The notes under the pieces were generated by a model. The model did not search any database. It was not told the DNA's origin and was given only the letters and a program-made list of their open reading frames with translations. Of a stretch of DNA of 64,000 nt, positions 55,318-64,000 are shown piece after piece. Position 1 is the first letter of the stretch. Each line of letters starts with the position of its first letter. The translations under genes were made by a program, and so were the position numbers. The stretch is from Tubiluchus corallicola (taxonomy: Eukaryota; Priapulida; Priapulimorpha; Priapulimorphida; Tubiluchidae): assembly GCA_030141605.1 (NCBI GenBank), contig JAQGDQ010000559.1:1-64000 (forward strand), given 5' to 3'.

Positions 55318-56827
55318 GAGTAATGTCTGACATATGTTGGGGCTGAGTAATGTCTGACATATCTTGGGGCTGAGTAATGTCTGACATATCTTGGGGCTGA
55401 GTAATGTCTGACATATCTTGGGCTGAGTAATGTCTGACATATCTTGGGGCTGAGTAATGTCTGACATATGTTGGGGCTGAGTAATGTCTGACATATCTTG
55501 GGCTGAGTAATGTCTGACATATCTTGGGGCTGAGTAATGTCTGACATATCTTGGAGCTGAGTAATATCTGACATATCTTGGAGCAGAGTAACGTCTGACA
55601 TATCTTGGGGCTGAGTAATGTCTGACATATCTTGGAGCTGAGTAATGTCTGACATATCTTGGGGCTGAGTAATGTCTGACATATCTTGGAGCTGAGTAAT
55701 GTCTGACATATCTTGGAGCAGAGTAACGTCTGACATATCTTGGGGCTGAGTAACGTCTGACATATCTTGGAGCTGAGTAATGTCTGACATATGTTGGAGC
55801 TGAGTAATGTCTGACATATCTTGGGGCTGAGTAATGTCTGACATATCTTGGGGCTGAGTAATGTCTGACATATCTTGGGGCTGAGTAATGTCTGACATAT
55901 CTTGGAGCAGAGTAACGTCTGACATATCTTGGGGCTGAGTAATGTCTGACATATCTTGGAGCTGAGTAATGTCTGACATATCTTGGAGCTGAGTAATGTC
56001 TGGCATATCTTGGAGCTGAGTAATGTCTGACATATCTTGGGGCTGAGTAATGTCTGGCATATCTTGGAGCTGAGTAATGTCTGACATATCTTGGGGCTGA
56101 GTAATGTCTGACATATGTTGGGGCCGAGTAATGTCTGACATATCTTGGGGCCGAGTAATGTCTGACATATCTTGGGGCCGAGTAATGTCTGACATATCTT
56201 GGGGCCGAGTAATGTCTGACATATCTTGGGGCCGAGTAATGTCTGACATATGTTGGGGCCGAGTAATGTCTGACATTTCTTGGGGCCGAGTAATGTCTGA
56301 CATGTCTTGGGGCCGAGTAATGTCTGACATGTCTTGGGGCCGAGTAATGTCTGACATGTCTTGGGGCCGAGTAATGTCTGACATATCTTGGGGCCGAGTA
56401 ATGTCTGACATATCTTGGGGCCGAGTAATGTCTGACATGTCTTGGGGCCGAGTAATGTCTGACATATCTTGGGGCCGAGTAATGTCTGACATATCTTGGG
56501 ACCGAGTAATGTCTGACATGTCTTGGGGCTGAGTAATGTCTGACATATCTTGGGGCTGAGTAATGTCTGACATATCTTGGGACCGAGTAATGTCTGACAT
56601 GTCTTGGGACCGAGTAATGTCTGACCTATCTTGGGCCGAGTAATGTCTGACATATCTTGGGGCTGAGTAATGTCTGACATATCTTGGGGCTGAGTAATGT
56701 CTGACATATCTTGGGGCTGAGTAATGTCTGACATATGTTGGGGCCGAGTAATGTCTGACATTTCTTGGGGCTGAGTAATGTCTGACATGTCTTGGGGCTG
56801 AGTAATGTCTGACATATCTTGGGGCTA
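55318..56827. repeat. 27-bp minisatellite, about 56 copies, after the ferroportin stop
   Basis: The unit contains GAGTAATGTCTGACATATCT and TGGGGCT. Left units end mostly GGGGCT or GGAGCT, and units of 56.1-56.6 kb end GGGGCC, so the array has two domains. A few units are 26 bp, shifting the frame. Open frames of about 480 to 500 codons arise on the - strand (9-residue unit MSDITQPQD); they switch frames at the 26-bp units. It begins 102 bp after the SLC40A1 stop and may be transcribed in its 3' UTR. Confidence 0.97.
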
Positions 56828-56980
56828 GTTGTAACGCTATTGCTCAACATAGCCATTTTATACATGCTGATACATTACCACATTTGCGATTCTCATGATT
56901 CCAGTCACTAATCCATCACGTATCATCAGTTACCAGTAATTTTGATCAACATTTGTTTATCGGATCTCTACGTGCAATAA

Positions 56981-57505
56981 ACTCATATCTCGGTTTACCG
57001 GACAAAAGCGGGGAGGTCCCAATTTGCCGATTGTTCATATTTACCGATTCCAAGCTAATGCAGTAGGCGCCGTGTATTAGATTCACAGTAATGTAGAATC
57101 AATCGCCTAATTGTATCAAAAATATCTAGTACGGGCCGCTCCTATGCAAAAGTATATAAGAACTGTCGGCAATTGACTCAATTAACTCCATATAATTGAC
57201 TCTATGTTTTTTTCTGTGCATGCTTAAATAAGATACTTTTGTGTGACCAATGAGCTTTTACTATTTTTATGTCGTCTTACTTTGCTTTAGTGCAATATAA
57301 TATACATAGGACCATTCACGTTAAGTACAGTCATTACACGCTGCTTGGTTATACTGATGTAAACAAAGTGATGGCCCCCCAACTAGCGGTCAGCTCGCGA
57401 AACATCGGACCGTGTCCGTAGAAATGCGGGTCTTTTTAACGGTTCAGTTTTTGTCGGATTATTCGTTATCCGTAAAAGCGAGGTCCGGCAAACCGAGATA
57501 TGAGT
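56981..57505. mobile_element. Transposon with CTCATATCTCGGTTTACCGG ends, copy 3
   Basis: The ends ACTCATATCTCGGTTTACCG and GGCAAACCGAGATATGAGT are inverted. It contains the reverse of the widespread core and a single copy of the segment (AACAAAGTGATGGCCCCCCA, ACTAGCGGTCAGCT) that forms the 66-bp array at 37.2-38.0 kb. Confidence 0.88.
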
Positions 57506-57542
57506 GCACATTGGATAACTTTCTTCATGTTTGTGTCCTCGA

Positions 57543-57803
57543 AGCCATTTAAATGTTGTCGTCAAAGCCATTTAAATGTCGTCGAAGCCATTTAAATGTT
57601 GTCGTCGAAGCCATTTAAATGTTGTCGTCGAAGCCATTTAAATGTTGTTGTCGAAGCCATTTAAGTGTTGTCGTCGAAGCCATTTAAATGTTGTCGTCGA
57701 TGCCATTTAAATGTTGTCGTCGAAGCCATTTAAATGTTGTCGTCGAAGCCATTTAAATGTTGTCGTCGAAGCCATTTAAATGTTGTCGTCATTGCCATTT
57801 AAA
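57543..57803. repeat. 23-bp minisatellite, about 11 copies
   Basis: The unit is GAAGCCATTTAAATGTTGTC plus GTC. The central CATTTAAATG is a 10-bp palindrome with ATTTAAAT at its core. Confidence 0.93.
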
Positions 57804-57889
57804 CGTGTACATAGGTTTCATTCTACAAATATTTGAACAGTGTTTACACGCACGTGTGCATATATTCTTGGATGTGTTGGTGGAGGTGT

Positions 57890-57935
57890 GTGTGTGTGCG
57901 CATGCACGCGCGTGAGTGTGTGTGTGTGTGTGTGC
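57890..57935. repeat. GT microsatellite
   Basis: GTGTGTGTGCGC-type alternating purine and pyrimidine tract, of a kind that can adopt Z-DNA. Confidence 0.9.
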
Positions 57936-58254
57936 GTATAGGGAAATATCAAATAATAGAAATTGTGAATTTTTTGTCAGTGATGCACCATTGTGGCATT
58001 TAGATGCACATATTTCTTGTTTGTTGTTGTTATTGCGGTTTTGTTGACCCACCTATTGTTGACGTTGTTACCATAGCGACGGTAATCGATCGTAGTATCC
58101 ATTACATAACTCGTGCAATGGATATCTTTAATTCTAGAGACGTTTCATATGTGTTTTACCGTTTTACACGTCTGAGCTTGCGCACGCCCGACAGACAACA
58201 TTCGCTGTTGACAAGTGCATTTTGAGACCAATGTGGTGCCTTCTTTTGCGCTAA

Positions 58255-58735
58255 GTATGAAACTGTGGCGAGCGACCCTGACAAACTCTCGATTCCAGTA
58301 TGAAACTGTGGTGAGCAACCCTGCCAAACGCTCGATTCCAGTATGAAACTGTGGCGAGCGACCCTGACAAACGCTCGATTCCAGTATGAAACTGTGGTGA
58401 GCGACCCTGACAAACGCTCGATTCCAGTATGAAACTGTGGCGAGCGACCCTGACAAACGCTCGATTCCAGTATGAAACTGTGGCGAGCGACTCTGACAAA
58501 CGCTCGATTCCAGTATGAAACTGTGGCGAGCGACCCTGACAAACGCTCGATTCCAGTATGAAACTGTGGCGAGCGACCCTGACAAACGCTCGATTCCAGT
58601 ATGAAACTGTGGCGAGCGACCCTGACAAACGCTCGATTCCAGTATGAAACTGTGGCGAGCGACCCTGACAAACGCTCGATTCCAGTAGGAAACCATGGCG
58701 AGCGACCCTGACAAACGCCCGATTCCACCGTTTCA
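58255..58735. repeat. 43-bp minisatellite, 11 copies
   Basis: The unit contains GTATGAAACTGTGGCGAGCG and ACCCTGACAAACGCTCGATT. Because 43 is not a multiple of three, all three - strand frames read through the whole array in turn; none is a gene. Within the unit GCGAGCG and CGCTCG are inverted, so each unit can fold. Confidence 0.96.
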
Positions 58736-58826
58736 TTTAATTATCTGGTTCTTATCTTATATCGGGTGGTGCAGAAAAAATGTGCAGATGTTTAGACTAC
58801 AATAATATTTGAGGCAAATGACCACA

Positions 58827-59247
58827 GAGTTGAAATGTCACAGCTTGTTATTACGACACGGTAACTTTGGCTGTACCACAGAGTTGATATGTCACGGCAT
58901 GTTATTGTGTTATAGTAACTTTGGCTATACCATAGAGTTGAAATGTCACAGCACGTTATTACGACACAGTAACTTTGGCTGTACCACAGAGTTGATATGT
59001 CACAGCATGTTATTACGATACATTAACTTTGGCTGTCACCAGAGTTGATATGTCACAGCATGTTATTATGATATAGTAACTTTGGCTGTACCACAGAGTT
59101 GATATGCCACAGCATGTTATTACGATACAGTAACTTTAGCTGTACCAGAGTTGATATGTCACAGCATGTTATTGCAATACAGTAACTTTGGCTGTACCAG
59201 AGTTGATATGTCACAGCATGTTATTACGATACAGTAACTTTGGCTGC
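58827..59247. repeat. 54-bp minisatellite, about 8 copies
   Basis: The unit contains GAGTTGATATGTCACAGCAT and GTTATTACGATACAGTAACT. The last copies are shortened at CCACAGAG. It ends 25 bp before a pogo-like element. Confidence 0.93.
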
Positions 59248-59271
59248 AAAAGTTACAAGTCTACAGATATA

Positions 59272-59568
59272 CAGTGGTCTCTCGCTACTTTGGGGTTCGT
59301 TTATTGTAGACTCGCTGTTTCACTGGTTTTCAAAAATATCAATGTAAAATATTTATCGTTATATTGATCGACACGCGGTATATGTATTGATCGATTCACC
59401 TCTGAGTTTGTCTATTTGGCGACATAACGAATATAGTTTACATAAGCACTCATCCTAGCATGACGTGGCGAGGGTGGGGACTTAACGAGGTAAATATCAA
59501 AGCAGGAAATCCGTGCTGGTACTTTCTATGGCGAGAGACGAGTTTGGCGGCATAACGAGGCTAGACTG
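59272..59568. mobile_element. Mosaic pogo-like element with two different ends
   Basis: The left end CAGTGGTCTCTCGCTACTTT belongs to one family (relative at 15612-15712, which ends CAAATACTG). The right end GGCATAACGAGGCTAGACTG is that of 29823-30290. TA flanks both sides (59270-59271, 59569-59570). The piece 59367-59568 is the reverse of 29823-30060. Confidence 0.8.
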
Positions 59569-59599
59569 TACTGCAAACTAAATTAAAAATTTTGACCAC

Positions 59600-59838
59600 G
59601 TAAAATACTAAGAGTGGTAATAAGTTACCCCACATCAGGTAGCATCTGGTACTCGTGCTTTACAAAAAATCATGAATAATACTTTTCAACAAAACCAAGG
59701 TATGGTTGCATAACAAATTGAAAAATATCTAATCACTATTAGTTTGAAAATTTTTCGTTTTGCGCATCAATATAAAAAATGTGAGCAAACACTACTGGGG
59801 TAATTTTTCACCCCACCTTGGTTGGCTAAGGGTTAAAA
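59600..59838. repeat. Repeat carrying the single-copy ancestor of the 24-bp array
   Basis: It contains GTAGCATCTGGTACTCGTGC (59639) followed by AAATCATGAATAATACTTTT and CAACAAAACCAAGGTATGG, which parallel the right flank of the array at 53168-53240. Its right end CACCCCACCTTGGTTGGC with AAGGGTTAAA matches 54745-54768. Confidence 0.8.
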
Positions 59839-60404
59839 AGAAAGTGTCCACTAACCGTATGGAGGTGTTTGATGTAGAGTGTTGAGTGTTGGGACCAAAT
59901 GTACCTTAAAGTGAAAAACTGTGTCAGCTGATGTAAGAAATGGCTTCATGTAATTTACCTAGTGAAAATAGCGAACACGGGACAATTCCTGTAAATTTTA
60001 ACTATACAGAAAAATCGGAAAATTTTACATAGGTAATATATGGTGTACGAAATAGTTATAGTAATAGTAGTAGTAGTAATAATAGTAGATAATTTTTTCA
60101 TTATTAATTAAGTTTTATTAAGTTATTGATGCAATAGCAATGGAAAATTTGCATAAATTAGCTTATAATACATGGCTTCTGAATAACTATGTCTCAAAAA
60201 TTGTGTGTGTGTGTGGGGGGGGGGGAGTCCGTTATATGACACAGCGCAATGTTTTTAGAAGTGCGTTCAGCTTTGGTGTGTGATTGATAAAATAAACTAC
60301 ATTAATATATTTTAGGGGGGGGGGGAAATCCAGAATCTCCGATTCTCTGTGATAGGCAAAGTGTAGAAATGATAGAAAATTAGAACAGAAATTATCGGTG
60401 ACTC

Positions 60405-60512
60405 GGTATAGCATTACTTGTATACCCAGGTATAGCATTACTTGTATACCCAGGTATAGCATTACTTGTATACCCAGGTATAGCATTACTTGTATACCCA
60501 GGTATAGCATTA
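60405..60512. repeat. 24-bp repeat, 4.5 copies
   Basis: The unit is GGTATAGCATTACTTGTATA plus CCCA, perfectly repeated. Confidence 0.95.
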
Positions 60513-60869
60513 CACAACTCATTTTTCCTAGGATTTAGTATAAGCATCTCGGCAGTAATGCATTTGAGTGAGTAAGTCGGTTAGGCGGTAAGTAAAAAAG
60601 TCTAAACCCCCTAAGAACTAAATTGCCATTCTTGTTTGTATTATAACGTAAGAGAAAATTTTATGTAATGATGTTAATGTATGTACGAAACTGTTCATCT
60701 GTACAGTATTGTGTAAAAAAATATTTTAGGATTATATTTGTTAATATAATTATGATGAATATATATATATATATTAGTTTTTTTCTAAAAAACGTTTTTT
60801 TGCATATGAGTGAGTGTTGGCTGCACTTAGTAATAAAAAGAAACACCAGCTCATAAATTATGTAGATGA

Positions 60870-61030
60870 AAAATAGTTATTCATTGTAATGTACATGTAC
60901 AACTGCAGTAGATACAACTTACTGACAATGCTGTATATAAACATGAATGTTTAAACAACTTCAACATTGGTGTAGTGGACTAGCAAGGAAATGTTTCACG
61001 GTGGGGACAAAACTAAGCACATAATTCAAC
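60870..61030 (+). repeat. Interspersed repeat shared with 48155-48315
   Basis: Second copy, with TGGTGTAGTGG (a perfect pol III A-box match) at about 60966. No B box follows at tRNA distance. Confidence 0.65.
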
Positions 61031-61204
61031 TTATAAAATGCATATAATTTAATAATACAAAACGGGGGCAATAATAATCACCCTAACGGGGTGCGTGGGG
61101 GTCAACAAGCTCAAGATGAGACAAGGGATAACAATAAACTGACTAGATTTCTTAACTCCTTCAGGACCGCATCATTCAAAATGGATCTTATAAGAACTAT
61201 GACT

Positions 61205-61806
61205 TTTCTACTACTGTATGAGCACAGACATAACTAGATGATTATAAATTAGGCACTGTTCTATTCAGGAGAAACTTGGCAATCTAATCATGTTATTTGT
61301 TTAATCAATTATAAGTGATTCAGTTGGATAAAATTCAGAAAAACAAGCCCTTTTCAGGCATTCCAGCTTTGTCTGTTGAGTAGCTTAGTCTGGTGTACAC
61401 TTGCGTGATCGTACACACTATTTTATTGATTGCCTGCTTGCTACAGCAACTGTCTGCTGTACAGTATTCCAGGAAAAACCAACTGATCAGCCAAGGATAA
61501 ATTAAGGTAGTTTTAACAGGAACTTCTCCTTAAAAATAGAGGAGACTCGAGGCCAAAGTGTATCAGAGTGTTATGTCTGCATAATTGAAATTTCCCGCAT
61601 TAACCGATGTCACACAAGTGCTACTGTACATTGTTACAATGCAATCATTGCAGTTAATAAAAGTTTTTTTCTACTTATTCGTCAAAAATCAATTTCTAAT
61701 TTGTCTAATGTAAGCAAATGCATTTCATATATAATTCTGCAAGGAAATCCATCGCGTGAGGAGTAGAAACCTACAAAAATTATCAAATACAACGTGATCG
61801 TTGCTT
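61205..61806 (+). mobile_element. Long inverted-repeat element, copy 2 (one arm missing)
   Basis: The sequence is the reverse complement of most of 38600-39185 and its flank: TATGAGCACAGACATAACTA, TAAATTAGG, CTACAAAAATTATCAAATAC. Its left arm is absent. It is directly joined to the protein-like piece at 61808. Confidence 0.65.
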
Positions 61807-61807
61807 A

Positions 61808-61962
61808 GTGAGAGCAGTTTTCCATGAAGCCATGCAAAATGCAACAAACGCTTACGGTCCTGAAGGAGTTAAGAATCTTTTCTTAAGAGACAACTTGGAA
61901 CAATATGGAGTATCTTCCAGTTTTTCACGATTTCTCAAAATTTATGAAGTGTTCCGCCGTAC
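61808..61962 (+). pseudogene. Unidentified protein-like piece, 5' part, split by a transposon
   Basis: An open frame reads AVFHEAMQNATNAYGPEGVK, FLRDNLEQYGVSSSFSRF and LKIYEVFRR, with a balanced, soluble-protein composition. It is cut at 61963 by a TIR element with a GTAC duplication; past the element the same frame continues at 62866-62959. A decayed homologue (38407-38300, - strand) adjoins the other copy of the long inverted-repeat element, so it is probably part of a mobile element's gene or a mobilised gene fragment. I do not recognise the family. It has no certain start. Confidence 0.5.
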
Positions 61963-62199
61963 ACATAGGGTTGCCAAACGTCCCTATACGCGGGACACGT
62001 CCCATATTTGATCATTTAACCCATCCCAATCCTGGCATTTCCGGGACACCCGAATGTCCCATATTTTGCAATGATTTCAGTTTCTCACATTTCTTTTAGT
62101 TATTTACGTTACCTGTGTTGAATAATAATAACATTTTTCCATTGTCTGTATAAAAGAAATATTTTCAAATGATTTTAATTTTGTTTTCCTCATAACCCA

Positions 62200-62661
62200 T
62201 TAAAATCCTTGCTTCATACTTTTAACTCCTGTCTCGACTTTTATATAATGTATTAGTCTGGGTTTGCTGTTGTTGGCATCCTTCTGTCTCAGAAGACAAT
62301 GGAGTGTGCGCCAAGAGAGTCTGTTATTGATCACATTGATGAAGTGACCTCTCCAGGGTGCACGCCTGGGCAAGGTGTATGCAGATTCTGAGTTGCCCAG
62401 ACAACAGGAACCCCCTCTCTTCCTCCCTGGTGTGGTCCAAAGGAAAGCGGAGCGATACGTTGGGCACCAGGTTGGCTGCAGGAACTGCCTGAGTGAGTGA
62501 GCATGCTGCACTGGTCCGCCTTCGGGGCTCCACTCCTGATGTGGAAGGTTTACTCCTCTACACATGACTGTTGGGTCACTTGACCTCCTCTGCCCTCTAG
62601 CCGGTGGCTACTTGTGCAGCTCTTCCGCCTAGTGTCGAGATACAGTGTGGGCATCCCGCAA
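62200..62661 (-). mobile_element. Body of a 5S-rRNA-derived element
   Basis: Immediately 3' (on the - strand) of the 5S-like head. It is GC-richer than its surroundings, has no coding match, and carries near its end the module ATTGTCTTCTGAGACAGAAG and GATGCCAACAACA shared with 42858-42960. The 3' limit is uncertain; the order head-body-shared module is that of a 5S-derived SINE (SINE3 type). Confidence 0.55.
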
Positions 62662-62786
62662 GCCTACAGCGCCTGGTATTCCTAGGCGGTGACCCATCCA
62701 ATTACTAACCAGGCTCTGCGTTGCTTAACTTCGGTGATCAGATGCAAACCGGTGTTTTCAATGTGATATGATCTGTGTTTGTAGGC
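62662..62786 (-). pseudogene. 5S rRNA-like sequence (head of a 5S-derived SINE or pseudogene)
   Basis: The - strand matches 5S rRNA almost end to end: ACACCGGTTTGCATCTGATC, ACCGAAGTTAAGCAACG, GCCTGGTTAGTAATTGGATG and CCGCCTAGGAATACCAGG, closing with GCTGTAGGC. The internal promoter boxes are nearly intact. Against the usual sequence there are about four extra bases near the 5' end and changes such as GTCACC for GTGACC, so it is not a functional 5S gene. Continuation into a body without a T-run terminator at the 3' end points to a SINE. Confidence 0.85.
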
Positions 62787-62865
62787 ATGCATAAATTTAC
62801 GTATATAAGAGAGATTTCAAGTTTGTCCCGTATTTCTAATTTTCTAATCTGGCAACCCTATGTAC

Positions 62866-62959
62866 GGAGAAACTAATACATGTATCAGACACATTAACGT
62901 CGCTAAGTGAGGACCGATCATATTCTACAATAGAAATGTTTCTTAATCAGACGCATTAA
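62866..62959 (+). pseudogene. Unidentified protein-like piece, 3' part
   Basis: Continues the frame of 61808-61962 after removal of the transposon and one GTAC. It reads EKLIHVSDTLTSLSEDRSYS, then TIEMFLNQTH and a TAA stop at 62957-62959. AATAAA overlaps the stop. No stop occurs before this in 31 codons, which supports the view that the two parts were one reading frame. Confidence 0.45.
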
Positions 62960-63166
62960 TAAAATAAGAAAGTGCACAATTCATTATTTAAGCACATACG
63001 TATTTACAGATTTTCTCACTAGGCCTATATACGTGAAACAAGACACAAATTGGAATCGACGCAATTTACACAAGCAAAAGCAAAGCAAATTCATTTTGGA
63101 AGTCGATGCGTATCTATACACTCAGCACTTTATCCTCTGCATAATTGTCTGTATTCTTTCCCAATA

Positions 63167-63707
63167 AGCCTTTTCACAGTTTCGTTTGGCATGCACACGC
63201 GGTTGCTGTAGGTCAAAGGTTAAGTATACCACAGCAATGTGTCTAAACTGCAACCATCATGTGTGAAAAATAAAGCCATCTGTCGCATCAGTTCAGTAAT
63301 TTGAGTTGTTTTATGTGGACTTTACTTAATTATGAACATTAATTATGAATTTGCTTAATCATTTACATTAGAAAGTGCATACATATTTACTAGCAGATCT
63401 TGCTTAGACGAAAAAATGAACTAGAAACCAAAACACAACAAACCACCAACACAAACAAACCCCACACAAACCACAAACTTTACTTAATCATGCATTAGTC
63501 TGTGTATAAGAGTGATTTACTAGCAGGATTTTGCTTAGGAACAAGAAAAAATGAACTAGGTAAGATTCTAGCTGTTAAAACTGTTATTATTACAACAGCA
63601 CGGGCTGTGAGGCTTTGTCAAGTGTACACAAATGTGTTGTCTAGTACGCTTAACCTTTGACCTTTTCATGGTCATCATCAATTAATTGCTGGAACTGTGA
63701 AAAGGCT
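63167..63707. mobile_element. Element with AGCCTTTTCACAGTT ends, copy 2
   Basis: The ends AGCCTTTTCACAGTT and AACTGTGAAAAGGCT are perfect 15-bp inverted copies. Further in, AGGTCAAAGGTTAAG and CTTAACCTTTGACCT are again inverted. The interior holds a duplicated block (GTGGACTTTACTTAATTATG, TACTAGCAG.ATCTTGCTTAG) and is the same family as 15780-16247. Confidence 0.88.
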
Positions 63708-64000
63708 CATTTTGTACGAAGAAATGATAAACACACGAGATACGAAGAAGTAGAAGAATGTATTTCATTGTCCAGAAGAATCACAGAGGTGCATAAATTA
63801 ACCTAAAAACAGTCTGGAATTTATAAATTACACCGTTCTCCACGCACATTCACTTTACACACAGTTAATTCATTTAAAAAAACGTTACTTCTAACAATCA
63901 CGATGCCTCCGTGTATCTATGCACATATTTACAAAAGAAAAAAACACGTTCGTTGCGAGTAACGAGATATCACGAGCCCGTCCCGTGAGGACTTAGACAG
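63708..64000. other. Right edge of the window, nothing certain
   Basis: On the - strand the last 70 bases are open (ending RYSQRTC then TAA near 63931) and GC-richer than the rest. This could be the end of another gene on the - strand, but it is too short to support. Confidence 0.2.

Larger units (their letters stand above)
61963..62861. mobile_element. TIR element with ATAGGGTTGCCA ends, host of the 5S-derived insertion
   Basis: The ends ATAGGGTTGCCAAACGTCCC and AATCTGGCAACCCTAT are inverted. GTAC occurs on both sides (61959-61962, 62862-62865) as a possible 4-bp target duplication. Internal words with TGTCCCATATTT and CGGGACA recur near both ends. The central part is occupied by a GC-richer 5S-derived sequence. 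Confidence 0.75.

Noticed and set aside
58145-58736. Three overlapping 160 to 190-codon frames on the - strand
   Set aside because: All arise from the 43-bp array, whose unit is free of stops in every frame.
62200-62565. 121-codon frame on the - strand
   Set aside because: It lies in the body of the 5S-derived element and resembles no protein I know.
62662-62786. Functional 5S rRNA gene
   Set aside because: Extra bases near the 5' end, changes in conserved positions, a single copy inside a transposon and no T-run at the 3' end.

Overview
This window is a stretch of an animal (metazoan) nuclear genome. It holds spliced genes with GT...AG introns, is rich in AT, and is packed with transposon ends, tRNA-derived SINEs and minisatellites. 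No bacterial-style operons are present. The species cannot be fixed from the sequence. The ferroportin lacks the cysteine that vertebrate hepcidin binds, which suggests an invertebrate.

Five host genes are supported. In order: TUBGCP3 (gamma-tubulin complex component 3, + strand, one uninterrupted exon, 2620-5289); PSMB2 (proteasome beta-4 type subunit, + strand, six exons, 8882-16420, 201 aa); EIF3H (translation initiation factor 3 subunit h, - strand, eight exons, 25795 down to 18917, 332 aa); UTP23 (small-subunit processome PIN-like protein, + strand, four exons, 26097-30731, 244 aa); and SLC40A1 (ferroportin iron exporter, + strand, eleven exons, 32148-55216, 717 aa). All exon sets were joined by hand; each total is a multiple of three and each ends at a stop. 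EIF3H and UTP23 start 301 bp apart, head to head, an arrangement also known in vertebrates. The genes do not form a pathway; they are housekeeping functions (microtubule nucleation, protein degradation, translation initiation, ribosome biogenesis) plus iron export.

The rest is accessory DNA. Introns and intergenic spaces hold many short non-autonomous DNA transposons with visible terminal inverted repeats (TIRs). At least eight families have TA target duplications and 5'-CAGT-like or CCGTATTTTC ends (pogo/Tigger-like). There are three hAT elements with 8-bp duplications, one Mutator-like element with a perfect 9-bp duplication, and relics of Tc1, Harbinger and pogo transposases. There are also two tRNA-derived SINE families and a 5S-rRNA-derived element. 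Superimposed are about fifteen minisatellites with units of 23 to 115 bp. Several of them are expansions of an internal segment of a transposon that still has both TIRs.

The most unusual points are these: minisatellites born inside transposons; a 24-bp array of about 80 copies whose single-copy ancestor is visible 6 kb away; a tRNA-derived SINE head repeated four times in tandem; a 5S-derived element nested in a DNA transposon that itself splits a protein-like reading frame; and a possible alternative last exon in PSMB2. No CRISPR array and no complete functional tRNA or rRNA gene was found.
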